A stretch of 43,501 bases of DNA from Clostridia bacterium (GTDB lineage: Bacteria > Bacillota > Clostridia > Oscillospirales > CAG-272), in assembly GCA_017450885.1 (NCBI GenBank), contig JAFSSR010000011.1:1-43501 (forward strand). Reading direction: 5' to 3'. Below, one piece after another: positions 23,801 to 32,928 of this stretch; the first letter of the stretch is position 1; each line of letters starts with the position of its first letter. Both the position numbers and the translations under genes were made by a program. Below the pieces are notes generated by a model, which saw only the letters and a list, made by a program, of their open reading frames with translations, did no database searches and was not told the origin of the DNA.

Positions 23801-26570
23801 CGTTGAAAACCATCTTTGCGCTGACGTTATTTCCGGTTGAACTGCTGAACACCGCCCTTACGGAAGAAGAGCTTGTCACCGCTTCACTCGAACCGAAGCT
23901 GATATAGAGGTTCTCCGGATAGTTGTTTGCTGCAGTATATACGGAGGCGTAATTCTCCGGCTCTCCCCACATTACGTATTCCGGGGCAAATCCGGTAATG
24001 CTAACGCTTATCGGATCATTGAGCCAATACTTAACGCCGTCAAGCATGACCTCACGGAGATAATAGTTTCCCGGCGCGTTGAATGTGTATGTTGCTTCCC
24101 ATATCCCGTCGCCCTTGTCAGTAAACGTTTCGGAGGGCATACGTTTACCCTGCATACTGTTGATCGCTCTCTGGAAGAATGCGGAAACGTTTGCGGGGGA
24201 ATCACCCTCGACCGTTAACGTGACCTTGACATTAAGATCGTCTTCTCCGTACACCAGTTCGGTTTTGTTTACCGAGGCGCTTATGACACGCTTTGCATTT
24301 TCGAGAGCATAGTCTCCGGCGGGGTACAATTTTTCAGAAGATGTAAACTGGAAATTGAGCTGACCCTGGATATTGGACGACGCCATAACGTCTTCATTTC
24401 CGAGCATCGAGCCCTCAAGGTATATCAACGCAGTCAACATCGTGGAGACGTTTTTCTGCAAAGGCATGATACCGTATATAGGATTGCCTTCTCCGTCGAG
24501 TACCCGCTCTGAAATATATTCCTCTCCCTCATTGGGTTCTTCACCTTCATTGGGAAGGCGTTTGACCGTCAGCGGTTCTGTGATCACGAGAGGGACCGTG
24601 ACCTTTCCGTTTACGGCGTAATAATCTTCTACATTGAGCTTTGCGGTTGCAAGGAGAACTCCGTCAGCGTCAATAAATACTACGCGGAATGCATCCAGCA
24701 GTTTAAGGAAGCGTCCTTGATCGTCAGGAGAATCGGCATAGAATATGAAACAGCTGCCGCTTCCCTGAGTTGTACTGTCATTGGTGATAAGAAGGTTGTC
24801 GTCATTATCCCAGATACGGTTAGATCCCTGGTACCCGGAAACCGTGGTTTCAAGCTTCTGCTTTTCCGAGGGCGTTCCGATAACCGTTACTTCATTGTTA
24901 GTCTCGTTTCTATACCATTTTCCGTCTTTTCTATAAACGTCAACTTCGATCTCTGTGCCGTTGTGATCTTCTTTTGCGGTATAGAGAGGAACCTGAACTC
25001 CATCCCCGTCATAGCCCATCACTCTTACAAAACGTTCCTCAGCGTCCGCAGCCCCGTCAAGAAGAAGATATGAATCGTCGATATTTGTCCGAACCCAAAG
25101 ATCGAGCGCAAGTCCGTAATTATCGGTCGCTATCTTACTTAGGCCCGGCGTGAGCTGCTTAGCCTTCTCCTCGGCAGAAGCAGAATTTGATTCACTGTAT
25201 GCATTACCGGAAGCGTTTGTCTTAAGATTGGCATTATTAATCTTGGAAAAAAGCGGTACGCCCGACAGGGGTATCGTCATAGTGATATCCATCCTATAAC
25301 TTGCCGGGACGGCAATCTGCTCGAATTGTTTAAGATATCCGTTGGTCAAGACCACATGGGGTGAGTTTGTCATCCCAAGTGCATCTGAAGTACCGATACT
25401 GCTTATCGGCGTACCGTTAACAGTAGCAGTACCGGCGGACGTAAGCCTTGAAATAATATCATCAATTTGTCCGAATGTATATTCCGTATTATTCTGTTCG
25501 CTATCCTCCTTCATCGTCTTCAACGTAGCAAGGTCCTTCCCTGCCTGGGTATAGGATGTAATAAAGTCGGTAAGACCGGTCAATGATACTATCTTGTCTG
25601 TACTGACGGCGTTAACCGTCTTCGTGTTATACTTTGCTTTGTCTCTGCTGATCTCTTCCCAAGTCAATTCAACGTATTCTTTCCCATCGGGAGACAACGA
25701 ATTAACAAAACGCTGGAAGTTGGCAAGCTCCGTAAATGTGGTTTTCTGCAATTCCATTGCTTTATAAAATTCGTTATATAAATTATATATTTTTGCAAGA
25801 TCGGATTTAGATATTACAGTATTCGCAGTCGCGTCTTCATCACCGTTTAATTTTTCCTTGGCTTTTCCGCTGATAACAATAGAAAGCAATGACTTTAATC
25901 CGTTAATATTATCGGCAGACAGGGCTTTCTGTTTATATTGAATGCCAACCGCTGTTATTGCATTTTTGACTCTCTGATTGGCACGGGATATAGTTGTCAG
26001 CAGCGCTTGTGTATCAGCTTCTGCGACTATCTCTTCGTATGCAGCAACAGCCCGAACGCCTTTGTCTCCATCGCCTTCTATAGCCTTAAACTGATAACCG
26101 TCCCAAGACGCAAACATATAGTTTGTATCCCGAGAGGTAATACGTCCGTCCGAACCGTATTCCGCGCCGAACAGCGGGTTATTATTAAGTCCGTCAGCGT
26201 TAAGTGTCGCGGGGCGGAGTGAGATATTCTGGATACCGTAAACCGGGTCAGACAAGTTGACAAGGTTTCCCCACGTAATATTCGCGCGGGCAATATCATT
26301 ATCGACCGCCGAAGAATCACCACGACCGGATGTCGGGTACTCAGTCCCGTCGCCATGTACAAGGGCGATTTCAAGACTGCCGTTTGCAGAAACGGTAGTA
26401 TTGATAGAATTAACTTCCGGTTTAGAAGAAAGAGTGATCCATGCGAAAGTCGCGGATACCATCATCGTGATAGCAACCACGAGCATTAACACAGCTCCGG
26501 CTACACGTTCTTTCATACCCGGGAGACAGCGCTCATATAGTTCTATCTTCTTTTTAGTCTCGGCTCTCAC
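20820..26570 (-). CDS. Giant exported surface protein with tandem Ig-like modules
   Basis: A 1,916-residue protein. An N-terminal export helix (about 22-45) ends SATFAWITLSSKPEV, matching the other operon subunits, and the first 725 residues are a subunit domain with WGNLVNLSDPVYG near 100 and IYLEGS near 716. Helical insertions lie at about 160-330. Residues from about 745 to 1500 contain roughly six repeated beta modules, each ending in a G-x-Y/W-x-x-x-x-V-x-L/I-D/N-G pattern, like bacterial Ig-like stalk domains. The C-terminal part contains GWMINGVRYNPGDTVTVSG, similar to InlB B-repeats. There is no LPXTG or C-terminal membrane helix. It starts at GTG with AAGGAGG nine bases upstream. Likely a long fibre tip or cross-linker. 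Confidence 0.83.
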   Translation of the reverse strand: MRAETKKKIELYERCLPGMKERVAGAVLMLVVAITMMVSATFAWITLSSKPEVNSINTTVSANGSLEIALVHGDGTEYPTSGRGDSSAVDNDIARANITWGNLVNLSDPVYGIQNISLRPATLNADGLNNNPLFGAEYGSDGRITSRDTNYMFASWDGYQFKAIEGDGDKGVRAVAAYEEIVAEADTQALLTTISRANQRVKNAITAVGIQYKQKALSADNINGLKSLLSIVISGKAKEKLNGDEDATANTVISKSDLAKIYNLYNEFYKAMELQKTTFTELANFQRFVNSLSPDGKEYVELTWEEISRDKAKYNTKTVNAVSTDKIVSLTGLTDFITSYTQAGKDLATLKTMKEDSEQNNTEYTFGQIDDIISRLTSAGTATVNGTPISSIGTSDALGMTNSPHVVLTNGYLKQFEQIAVPASYRMDITMTIPLSGVPLFSKINNANLKTNASGNAYSESNSASAEEKAKQLTPGLSKIATDNYGLALDLWVRTNIDDSYLLLDGAADAEERFVRVMGYDGDGVQVPLYTAKEDHNGTEIEVDVYRKDGKWYRNETNNEVTVIGTPSEKQKLETTVSGYQGSNRIWDNDDNLLITNDSTTQGSGSCFIFYADSPDDQGRFLKLLDAFRVVFIDADGVLLATAKLNVEDYYAVNGKVTVPLVITEPLTVKRLPNEGEEPNEGEEYISERVLDGEGNPIYGIMPLQKNVSTMLTALIYLEGSMLGNEDVMASSNIQGQLNFQFTSSEKLYPAGDYALENAKRVISASVNKTELVYGEDDLNVKVTLTVEGDSPANVSAFFQRAINSMQGKRMPSETFTDKGDGIWEATYTFNAPGNYYLREVMLDGVKYWLNDPISVSITGFAPEYVMWGEPENYASVYTAANNYPENLYISFGSSEAVTSSSSVRAVFSSSTGNNVSAKMVFNAVTMQWEGTANFGTSGLYTLQYVVIDGEWFDLSSYSSAFVKVLKLSVGITAEIETDSGTRDFFVANQTFAKDVTVVLKDNSGQELTNLDGAVLTYSRGGSGTDTVDTPLEWDNEKLNYAGTLSIIRPGIYKFYDVTIGNNRITSASSYPTFTIKNPDPVTYNTSSASTYHGEDNVQFAPVSLDAFIGPIRINNSDTAFISAVVHNSISNEDYEIVQSADAGKKGTIYYTGGAWYINLPTYRPELEDGRFGDLTQEGLWTVKSISLWDVMDTNKQEHTISNKLVWTDGEGGYDFEPLSTIVSCSVNLEMIVSSSTDLGGSNSEFMSEHQMARETGMSVSLLDNDGRAIPGMKVSDITLNLSYVDNTDRSYGYIVSGYSRKPSIKFNTDGTDGTWSVSQDFAAQYVGDYTVESLVLTMADNSTFSVGPGEHGVPQKITIKSKGPESNLKYTIRQRGLVLGKTDETVHGLFLAAQNPDITVTARVTYFDKAGVERTAEYAKLDDLAIKLTFTYKDGKTAPNGGYSWSGNNDLENITVNLTAGGNTSNGIPYTTGSYSLLAGKYGVTGKVYLNGNEVDLDYNFSDFQVYSLKPTVKITGVSPSVSEEVTIYQATDDQDYLWNSNKTLQVKNFFNDYYVNAYISADNSGDQIQVGENEYKNVVHYTLPEVTASLSNIGSAFTSASFTVPNAASTSNSTSYSFSPSSFSNTKEFGHIDTDTTKNGGWCDDSDFTYEMCRFAGSQTVSSINVVSGGVTYNAELAHSVTFHQTNETPPSISFTRAIGYASVEAQISEDGLPFECVLPTDIGEISGQSVEATGDAEWTLNNTTETNLGYISAVSYKEESSGTCTKTYYSTPTFTCKVYTRVTKSYSKTTTATTYDVVNHLVGWMINGVRYNPGDTVTVSGSFVADPIIGAKSKVMVDESTETFTTQTIQDINPITKTITGSRQSSTASQTAANTAASQAYPKNPSSNGFGWGNSSDPYDNNWIRTAEPTLPN

Positions 26571-26593
26571 CTTGATTTTCCTCCTTATGCACC

Positions 26594-28006
26594 TTATCCG
26601 TGACGGACGAAAACTATCATTTCCGTCGCGTACAAGGTGTTGTCATTAACAGTCCATGAAAAATTGATTTTGTATGTGCCCGCGGGGACGCCGGCTGTAT
26701 TGAGGGAGATGCAGCCGTCCTCGTCAGACGAAATCGTAATATCCTGCGCGATGTTCCATATCGCGCTGCCGTCCTGCTGGACGACCAGCTTTTCAGCTGA
26801 AAAGTCCGGGGTCACCCCTCCCCAGCTGTACGGCAGCCCGATGCTCGTCTCGTCGGCGACCGCAGTCACCGGGAGCCCGCCTTCCCTGTCCTCGATAGCG
26901 TCTATTTCGCGTATCTCGAAATTGGATGAGTCGGTGTAAAGCTTGAGCGTTCCGCCGTAGTCTGTGCCGGAGATGTCGATCAGCAGGTTTCCTCCGCTGT
27001 CGATATCAATATATCCCGGGTCGTAGAGGAGCGTCCTTGTTCCCTCGAACTCGTAGATCGTTCCCGCCGGGAACTTCTGCGGTTCTATTTCTCCTTCGGG
27101 TGAGATCTTCAATCTCGCCGCTCCGGAAAGAGTAAGCAGCATCGGATATCGCGAGGAGTACCAGCCGAGGGGGTCGGTAAATACTCCGTTGAGGAGGTGT
27201 TCCTCAATGAACTCCGAATTGCGCGTCTCTTCTTTTATCATTTCGACCGAAGCCGTAAGGCTTGAAGTCGCGTCCGTCCAGGCTATTTCAAAGGTCAGCC
27301 TGTCCGGAGTCAGATCTTCCGGTTCTTCGGTCTCGGCGGGGTCGGTCTCCGGCGCGGTGGTTTCCGACACGGTGGTTTCCGGCGCGGTGGTTTCGGGAGT
27401 GTCGATATCGTCGTCGTCTTCGATCATTCCGTCTCCGCCGCCGATTATTTCTTCATCGTCGTCGTCTTCTTCCAATTCTCCGCCGGCTCCGCCGTCGACG
27501 TACCTCCTGTTGGGATCGGCCGTTCCGGTCGTTTCCGCAGGACCGGTGTCTGGCTCTTCCGGTACGACGTCTACCGCTCCGGCGACGGTCGTTTCCGCTG
27601 ATGTGGTGACCGCCGGTCCCGCCGAGTCGCGTATCATCGTCACGGTCAGTTCAACGGTCTGCGATTCGCCTGCCTCCAGCGTTACGTCGGCGCTCAAAGG
27701 ATATACCGTGAACCACTCGCTCTGCGGAGCCGTGACGGTTATCCTGCCGGTGCAGGCCTCCAGCGCCGTAAGGTCGACCGGAATGACTACGCCGTCCCGC
27801 CTCATATCGAGAAGGACCTGCTGTCCGCCGCTTTTTAGCAGCCGGCTTTCGACCTTTGACGCTCCCTGCCTTTCGTAGGGACCGACCTGACCGCTCCAGG
27901 TATCCGTGTTGAGCGTTCTTGCCGAGGACGGAGCAATCAGGCAACCCACACTGCCCGCAAGCAGCGCAAAAGCCGTCAGCCAAGCCGCAGCTATTCTGTT
28001 TTTCAA
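26594..28006 (-). CDS. Exported protein with acidic, Thr-Pro-Glu-rich linker
   Basis: A 470-residue protein I do not recognise. It has a signal peptide (about 1-29, ending SSA) and starts at TTG with AAGGAG eight bases upstream. A beta-rich domain (about 35-130) ends ESQTVELTVTMI, followed by a linker (about 135-235) rich in ETT, PETT, DDDD and PAETE, then a second beta-rich domain (about 240-470) that ends with a NFSWTVNDNTLYATEMIVFV strand pair. SVGC at the end of the signal helix is a poor lipobox because position -3 is Ser. The linker style is shared with the PAETE tail of the beta-helix protein in the same operon. Probably an accessory surface subunit. Confidence 0.72.
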   Translation of the reverse strand: MKNRIAAAWLTAFALLAGSVGCLIAPSSARTLNTDTWSGQVGPYERQGASKVESRLLKSGGQQVLLDMRRDGVVIPVDLTALEACTGRITVTAPQSEWFTVYPLSADVTLEAGESQTVELTVTMIRDSAGPAVTTSAETTVAGAVDVVPEEPDTGPAETTGTADPNRRYVDGGAGGELEEDDDDEEIIGGGDGMIEDDDDIDTPETTAPETTVSETTAPETDPAETEEPEDLTPDRLTFEIAWTDATSSLTASVEMIKEETRNSEFIEEHLLNGVFTDPLGWYSSRYPMLLTLSGAARLKISPEGEIEPQKFPAGTIYEFEGTRTLLYDPGYIDIDSGGNLLIDISGTDYGGTLKLYTDSSNFEIREIDAIEDREGGLPVTAVADETSIGLPYSWGGVTPDFSAEKLVVQQDGSAIWNIAQDITISSDEDGCISLNTAGVPAGTYKINFSWTVNDNTLYATEMIVFVRHG

Positions 28007-28067
28007 GCGCCTTGCTCCTTTCTCCCGGAATTGTATGTCAAAAATCGTTGATGGCGTTATTTGCCCG

Positions 28068-28727
28068 TCAATCCGACGGTATGCCAGTGGCTATCACGGT
28101 AAATGCGCCGGGGGTGTCGAATTCTCCCCAGACCGTGATCTCCACCGGGAACGTGACCGGTGTGCCGCCCGGAAGATCCCAGGTGATCGGCTCGCCGCTC
28201 GTATTGGTAAAGCGATAGATCCAGCCGGGGCCGTAAGCCTCATATATGGAGCTGCCCTCCTGTACCGCCGTGCCGGACGCCGTGAAGACGCCGCCCTCGG
28301 TGTTGAGCTGGATTATCAGATCGTCCGCGCCCGGGATACCGGCCGTGGCGAATATCTCTATATATCCCTTCTGGCTGTACTGTACCGGATGGCCGATCTG
28401 CTTGACGTTTGAAAGCAGCATCTTTATCTGATACACCCCCCGGTCCGCGGAGATCATCGTCCAGTCCCCGGGGGACAAATAATGCTGACCGTCGCCGTCC
28501 GCGACCGGAGCGTGGGTGTAGTCCCCGTTCTCATCCCTGCCGTCGGCAAGAAGATAGATGCTGTCCGGCGCGAAAGCGTATTCCATACTGATCTGCGAGG
28601 CGGAATTGATCCTGGTGCGGTATCTCGCATAGGCGACGCCGCTGGTGACGACCGCCGTTATCAGCACTAACAGTACCGCGGCTGCAATTCTTATCACCGC
28701 TGTGCGGCGTGACGTCTCCTTTCCCAT
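28068..28727 (-). CDS. Small camelysin/TasA-like exported protein
   Basis: A 219-residue protein with an N-terminal membrane helix (about 10-33) ending TSGVAYARYRTRINSAS, which resembles SipW-dependent leaders (S-G-x-x-A-R-Y) of TasA and camelysin relatives. The rest is a single beta-rich domain with short repeats of Gly and aromatic residues (GPGWIYRFTN, PVEITVWGEF). It follows the beta-helix gene by one base and so is probably translated with it. It lacks the C-terminal W-L-E-G signature of the larger subunits, so it may be a minor pilin-like component or an anchor. The substrate link to SipW-type peptidase is inferred from its leader and the operon. Confidence 0.72.
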   Translation of the reverse strand: MGKETSRRTAVIRIAAAVLLVLITAVVTSGVAYARYRTRINSASQISMEYAFAPDSIYLLADGRDENGDYTHAPVADGDGQHYLSPGDWTMISADRGVYQIKMLLSNVKQIGHPVQYSQKGYIEIFATAGIPGADDLIIQLNTEGGVFTASGTAVQEGSSIYEAYGPGWIYRFTNTSGEPITWDLPGGTPVTFPVEITVWGEFDTPGAFTVIATGIPSD

Positions 28728-28728
28728 A

Positions 28729-30828
28729 TCAACCGTTTCCTTCCGTCTCCGCGGGTTCAGTCTCGGCGGGTTCAGTCTCGGCGGGGGTCGGGAGCAGGTC
28801 GTATCTCGATATGCTCTCCGGGATCACCGCAGCGCCGAAGTTGCCGCCGTAGATCGAGAACTCTCCGATCTCGTTCCAGTTGGCGACGCCAAGAGCGCCG
28901 GTATACGTACCGTCATTGATGATTATCTTTCCCTTTCCCGCGCCCTGCTTGCCGACCATTTCGACAGCGTATGAGTGCGCGCTGGAGATGGTGCTGTTGC
29001 CGTCTATCGAGATGGTGGCGTTCCAGTTGTACGCGCCTTCGAGATAGACGCCGTCGCCGGTATCGGTCCATCCGTTGCCGGTAGCCGCCGCGTTGGTATG
29101 CGGTCCCGTACCGGTCACCGTACTGTCAACAATGTTCACAGTACCGCCCTTGACCGCAATCCCGGTGATACCGGTCAGAGTACTGCGGCTGATAAGAGCA
29201 GTAGACCTCTGCTGCGGCTGGAAATATGCGGCGTAATATCCGCTGACCTCGCTGTCGAGGATAACGACATCGGTGCCCCAGCGGTTTGTTGAACCCTGCC
29301 CGCTGATACCGATGTAACCGGTACTGTTAATGCGGCTGTCCTGTATGATGAGCTGCGAGAGCGCCTCGGAGGCGTCGCCGTTGCCCATAAAGAATATGGT
29401 CGGATTTTCCGTTTCGAGGTCGCAGTGATAGATCCTCATTATCGTATCGGAGCCCGTGCCGGCATAGTCCGCGGCGTAGACCGCGGTATCGAAATCGCGG
29501 ATGTTGACGTTGCTGAGCGTCACCTCTCCGCCTATCGACGAAACGCCGATGCTGGAAACGACGCCTTCGCGTCCGCTTCCGTTGCCGTTGCCGACGATAT
29601 CGCCGTTCATAATAGTCAGTTTAGCGCCGTTTCTTGCGACTATAGCGGAATATTCGGATTCCGAGCCGGTATAGGTTATATTGTACCCGTTCAAGTTTAT
29701 GGTAGCTTCATCTCCGTTTATTACCGAAACGGGCATCGAGAGCGAAAGATCGTTCGTAAGCTCGACCACCTCTACGTTTGGATCTCTGATCGCGCTGTAG
29801 AATTCGGTATCGGTTCCGACCGGCTGCGAGCGGGACGGTATATTGACGACCGAAACGTTGAGCGTGGCGGTGATCTGGAGCGGATGCTCTGAGGACGAAA
29901 TAGAGGTATCGTACTCTATCTCCCTTTCGATCTCACCGTACGTCATAAGATAAGCCCAGACGCCGTTGCCGTTTTCGTCTACGGCGACGGGATAGTAATC
30001 GGAAGTCCCCACCGTTACGGCGTCAAGCACGTCGATAGTGCCCTCGTAGCCGTCGGCCGCGGATATCGCGGCGAGATAATCAGCCGTGCTGACGCCTCCG
30101 ACAGAGAGCAGTTTTCCGGTGTTGAGATTTCCGACAAGATCGAATACCGCGTTGTCAAAATCGTACTCGATAGGGCGCAGATACTCGTCAAGCGTAACGC
30201 CCGAGCCGTTTACAGTTCCGCGGAAGTAGTAACCCTCCACGTCGTATACCCATTCCCATTTGATCGGGACGTCGTTATAGTAATCGTCGGACATTATAAG
30301 CTGTCTGCCCGGCAGGATGTCATAGGAAAACGTATTGTCTTCCGTGCTTCCGAGATAGATGCGCGAGACGTTTTCATCATTGATCCTGCGCGAGGTATCT
30401 GCGTAGAAATATATCCTGCGGCGGAGTTCGTTTGCGCTCATAGGCGCCTTGGAGACGGTGAGATATATAGTTATACCGTCTTTAGAAGCGGCGTTGTCGA
30501 CGCTGAGCGGTATTACGCCGGATCTGCCGGGAGCGACAAGGATGGCGGCGTCCGAAACGGTGATGTTTGCGGAATCAAAGCCCCATACCTCGGTGCGGAA
30601 GACCAGCGTGCTTGCCTTGGAGACGTTGGTATACCAGGCGCTGGTCATTGCAAACAGCAGCACGACGACAGCGATAAGCGTACCTATGGCAAGGATAGCC
30701 TGACGGCGCACGAGCTTTTTTACGCGCGCGTAATCGGAGGATTCCGCTTCGGTCAGAGTCTTTCCTTGCTCCGCGTCAATCTTCTTTCCCCTCAGGATAT
30801 TCAGTTTTTCCTTCAGATGCATTAACAC
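28729..30828 (-). CDS. Right-handed beta-helix surface protein
   Basis: A 699-residue protein. A cytoplasmic stretch (1-42) precedes an export helix (43-62) ending MTSAWYTN. A beta domain occupies about 75-340, and about 360-680 are short imperfect repeats (LTIMNGDIVG, VTLSNVNI, LIIQDSRI and similar) of a right-handed parallel beta-helix. The C terminus carries three PAETE repeats. Beta-helices of this kind often bind or act on polysaccharides, but no catalytic residues can be assigned. GTG 30828 has AAGGAA ten bases upstream (ATG 30822 is the alternative); the start overlaps the end of the signal peptidase gene by about 50 bases. Confidence 0.8.
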   Translation of the reverse strand: MLMHLKEKLNILRGKKIDAEQGKTLTEAESSDYARVKKLVRRQAILAIGTLIAVVVLLFAMTSAWYTNVSKASTLVFRTEVWGFDSANITVSDAAILVAPGRSGVIPLSVDNAASKDGITIYLTVSKAPMSANELRRRIYFYADTSRRINDENVSRIYLGSTEDNTFSYDILPGRQLIMSDDYYNDVPIKWEWVYDVEGYYFRGTVNGSGVTLDEYLRPIEYDFDNAVFDLVGNLNTGKLLSVGGVSTADYLAAISAADGYEGTIDVLDAVTVGTSDYYPVAVDENGNGVWAYLMTYGEIEREIEYDTSISSSEHPLQITATLNVSVVNIPSRSQPVGTDTEFYSAIRDPNVEVVELTNDLSLSMPVSVINGDEATINLNGYNITYTGSESEYSAIVARNGAKLTIMNGDIVGNGNGSGREGVVSSIGVSSIGGEVTLSNVNIRDFDTAVYAADYAGTGSDTIMRIYHCDLETENPTIFFMGNGDASEALSQLIIQDSRINSTGYIGISGQGSTNRWGTDVVILDSEVSGYYAAYFQPQQRSTALISRSTLTGITGIAVKGGTVNIVDSTVTGTGPHTNAAATGNGWTDTGDGVYLEGAYNWNATISIDGNSTISSAHSYAVEMVGKQGAGKGKIIINDGTYTGALGVANWNEIGEFSIYGGNFGAAVIPESISRYDLLPTPAETEPAETEPAETEGNG

Positions 30829-31561
30829 GTGAGATCAGTTCCTTCCCAAGTTCCCGTTTTAGTGACTCGTAAATTTCGTCGTAATCGCGTTTTGTAAGGG
30901 TCTTAAATCCCGGAAGCACCATATCGTCCGGGAGCTGTTCCCGCTTGGACAGCTTCTCGATGGCGTCGTCAAGCTCGCCCCTGATGTTCTTGCCCGCGTT
31001 TTGGAGGATCAGCGCGACGATTATCAAGATGGGGATGACTATGATAGCCATAAAGCCTATTTTTCCCGAAACAAAAGATAACACTTTTGTAAACACACCT
31101 TCTTTCCCAGTATACCACGTCACTTTGCCGATGAAGTTAGACTTCTGTACAAAATACGGGTCGGATGAATAGTTTGCGTCACCGCGGCTTTCAAGGTAGA
31201 GTTCACCGTTTTCGTCGTATTGGATCGACGCCACACGGTGGGTAACGATCGCCCCGTAATGGCTCGACTCCCGTGAACGAAAACATATTATATCCCCGAC
31301 CTCTATATCCTCAATATCCGCAGACTTGCAGATCAGCACCGCCCCGGTCGGGATGGTCGGCTCCATGCTTCCGGTCACTACTCGAAAAACGCTGTATCCG
31401 AAAAAGCTGGTATACCCCGTTGCAAGTGTCTGTACCATTACGATAAGACATAGAAGCACGGCTGTGACGAGTATCGTCGTGGAAACTATAACCAAACTTC
31501 GGGAGCTTTTTTTGCGATGTTTTTTATTCTTTCGCGTCTCCGCAGGTTCTTTTTCGATCAT
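30776..31561 (-). CDS. SipW-like (S26B) signal peptidase, second copy
   Basis: A 261-residue membrane signal peptidase of the ER/SipW type. The catalytic serine is S65 in VTGSMEPTIPTGAV; the Lys of bacterial type I peptidases is replaced by His, H108 in THRV; D128 in RGDAN is the conserved acid. Membrane helices lie at about 24-48 and 167-188, followed by a charged tail of about 70 residues. SipW enzymes mature TasA-like proteins. Its ATG overlaps the stop of the 443-aa subunit gene (TAATG), so the two are coupled, and that subunit is a likely substrate. Confidence 0.93.
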   Translation of the reverse strand: MIEKEPAETRKNKKHRKKSSRSLVIVSTTILVTAVLLCLIVMVQTLATGYTSFFGYSVFRVVTGSMEPTIPTGAVLICKSADIEDIEVGDIICFRSRESSHYGAIVTHRVASIQYDENGELYLESRGDANYSSDPYFVQKSNFIGKVTWYTGKEGVFTKVLSFVSGKIGFMAIIVIPILIIVALILQNAGKNIRGELDDAIEKLSKREQLPDDMVLPGFKTLTKRDYDEIYESLKRELGKELISRVNASEGKTEYPEGKED

Positions 31562-32892
31562 TATTTACTTGCTCCGGCAAGCTCAAGGTTCAGGGCGAAA
31601 TCGGTAACGGCAGAGCTGGTCGAAACGCAGTCGATATCCTGCCCCTCCAGCCATATGAACATCCTTATCCGCTGCGGTACGTTGCGTTCAAGCTCTGTAA
31701 TGACGACGTCGTCGGTCGCGCCGGAAATATCGACGTTTGCCGCAATCCTGGAAGCGGGGACCACTCCGTCCGTCGCGTTGGCGTACAGCGCTTCGGTGCT
31801 GGTAAAGAACTCGCCCGCCGTGATCAGCGAGGTGATATTCCATTGAAGATAATCGTTGTAAAAGCGGGAAGTCGCGTTTTCCGCGGTCAGTCCGCTGACG
31901 CCGCTGACCCCTGCCTGGAATATCTGGTCGATCTTGCGTTCACCGTCGACGGGAGACCATACGTTTTGGGTCTGAACTGTCAGCCGGTCGCTGATATCCG
32001 CCCTTGAGACCCTGCGCATATACCTGTCGTATGCAAGCGGCTCCGTTATTGCGTAGTCGCCCTGATCGAGCCCGGGAGCGACGTGAAGAAGTCCGTTTGG
32101 CTCGTAGATCGTGAATTTGCTTTCGTTTAACAGAATAGAGTTGTCCCCGGCGTTCTGATAGACGCCGAGCATCTTTTTGTATCTGGAATCGTAATCCCCG
32201 CTGCGGGAATAGGCGAGCATATCGCGGCTGCGCGCGGTATCCGTATTGACAAGGAAGCCGACGCGCGCGATAGACGCGATATCCCCTGTGGTACCGGAAA
32301 GCGCGAAGCCGGAGATGGTGCTGTCGTCATTCACAGCGGAAGGAAGCTCCAGAAGCGAACTGCCCTCTCCCGATTTGCGGTCCATGGAAACACGAAGCTC
32401 GTATTCAGAGCCGGGAGATACGACCCAGAAATCGAGATATACGTACTTGCCGCCCTTTTGGGAGTCGGTGACGTTGGCATATTCAAGCGTATTGTCGATG
32501 GTAAAATCGTTTTCGCCCCTGAGTTCCCCGGTAGAGCGATCGTAGGCAGGCATAAGCCAGCTTATTCCGTCGGCGGTGGAAACCGGGGTGATGCCGCAGA
32601 TCTCGCCGAGATAATCGTAGGAATCGTATCTGGAAAAGACAAGGTTGTCGCTGAACGATCCGGGATAATGCAGTGTGACCTCCTCACCGTCGACCTCGAC
32701 CGTCTCCGTGACGTCAGGCGCGAGCAGGATGGTCGTCCCTCCGGAGATCGCCACCTGAGCTCCGCTGACCGAAGGGCTTTTTGAAAGAGTGACCCAGGCG
32801 TAGGATACCGAAACGACCATTGTGACAACGATGACCAGCGTGAAGAAAGCAGCAAGGATCTTCATATAGATCTGCTTCATCCTTATATCCAT
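31561..32892 (-). CDS. Surface-fibre subunit, WLEGQD family (443 aa)
   Basis: An N-terminal membrane helix (about 10-32) ends VSVSYAWVTLSKSPSVSG, the same leader pattern as the other subunits. The body is a beta-rich domain (about 45-400), and the C-terminal signature FIWLEGQDIDCVS lies near 415-427, followed by a final strand FALNLEL. The Cys in this signature is shared with the 330-aa subunit, which could allow a disulphide. The stop overlaps the start of the downstream SipW-like peptidase, and an AAA+/coiled-coil pair lies upstream. I infer a minor subunit of a fibre or sheath. Confidence 0.75.
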   Translation of the reverse strand: MDIRMKQIYMKILAAFFTLVIVVTMVVSVSYAWVTLSKSPSVSGAQVAISGGTTILLAPDVTETVEVDGEEVTLHYPGSFSDNLVFSRYDSYDYLGEICGITPVSTADGISWLMPAYDRSTGELRGENDFTIDNTLEYANVTDSQKGGKYVYLDFWVVSPGSEYELRVSMDRKSGEGSSLLELPSAVNDDSTISGFALSGTTGDIASIARVGFLVNTDTARSRDMLAYSRSGDYDSRYKKMLGVYQNAGDNSILLNESKFTIYEPNGLLHVAPGLDQGDYAITEPLAYDRYMRRVSRADISDRLTVQTQNVWSPVDGERKIDQIFQAGVSGVSGLTAENATSRFYNDYLQWNITSLITAGEFFTSTEALYANATDGVVPASRIAANVDISGATDDVVITELERNVPQRIRMFIWLEGQDIDCVSTSSAVTDFALNLELAGASK

Positions 32893-32928
32893 TTTTGATC
32901 CTCACCCGCCTTTCCTCTTAATATCCGA

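Noticed and set aside
28741..28785. Short tandem repeats suspected as CRISPR-like
   Set aside because: They are in-frame codon repeats for PAETE at the end of the beta-helix protein, with no spacers.
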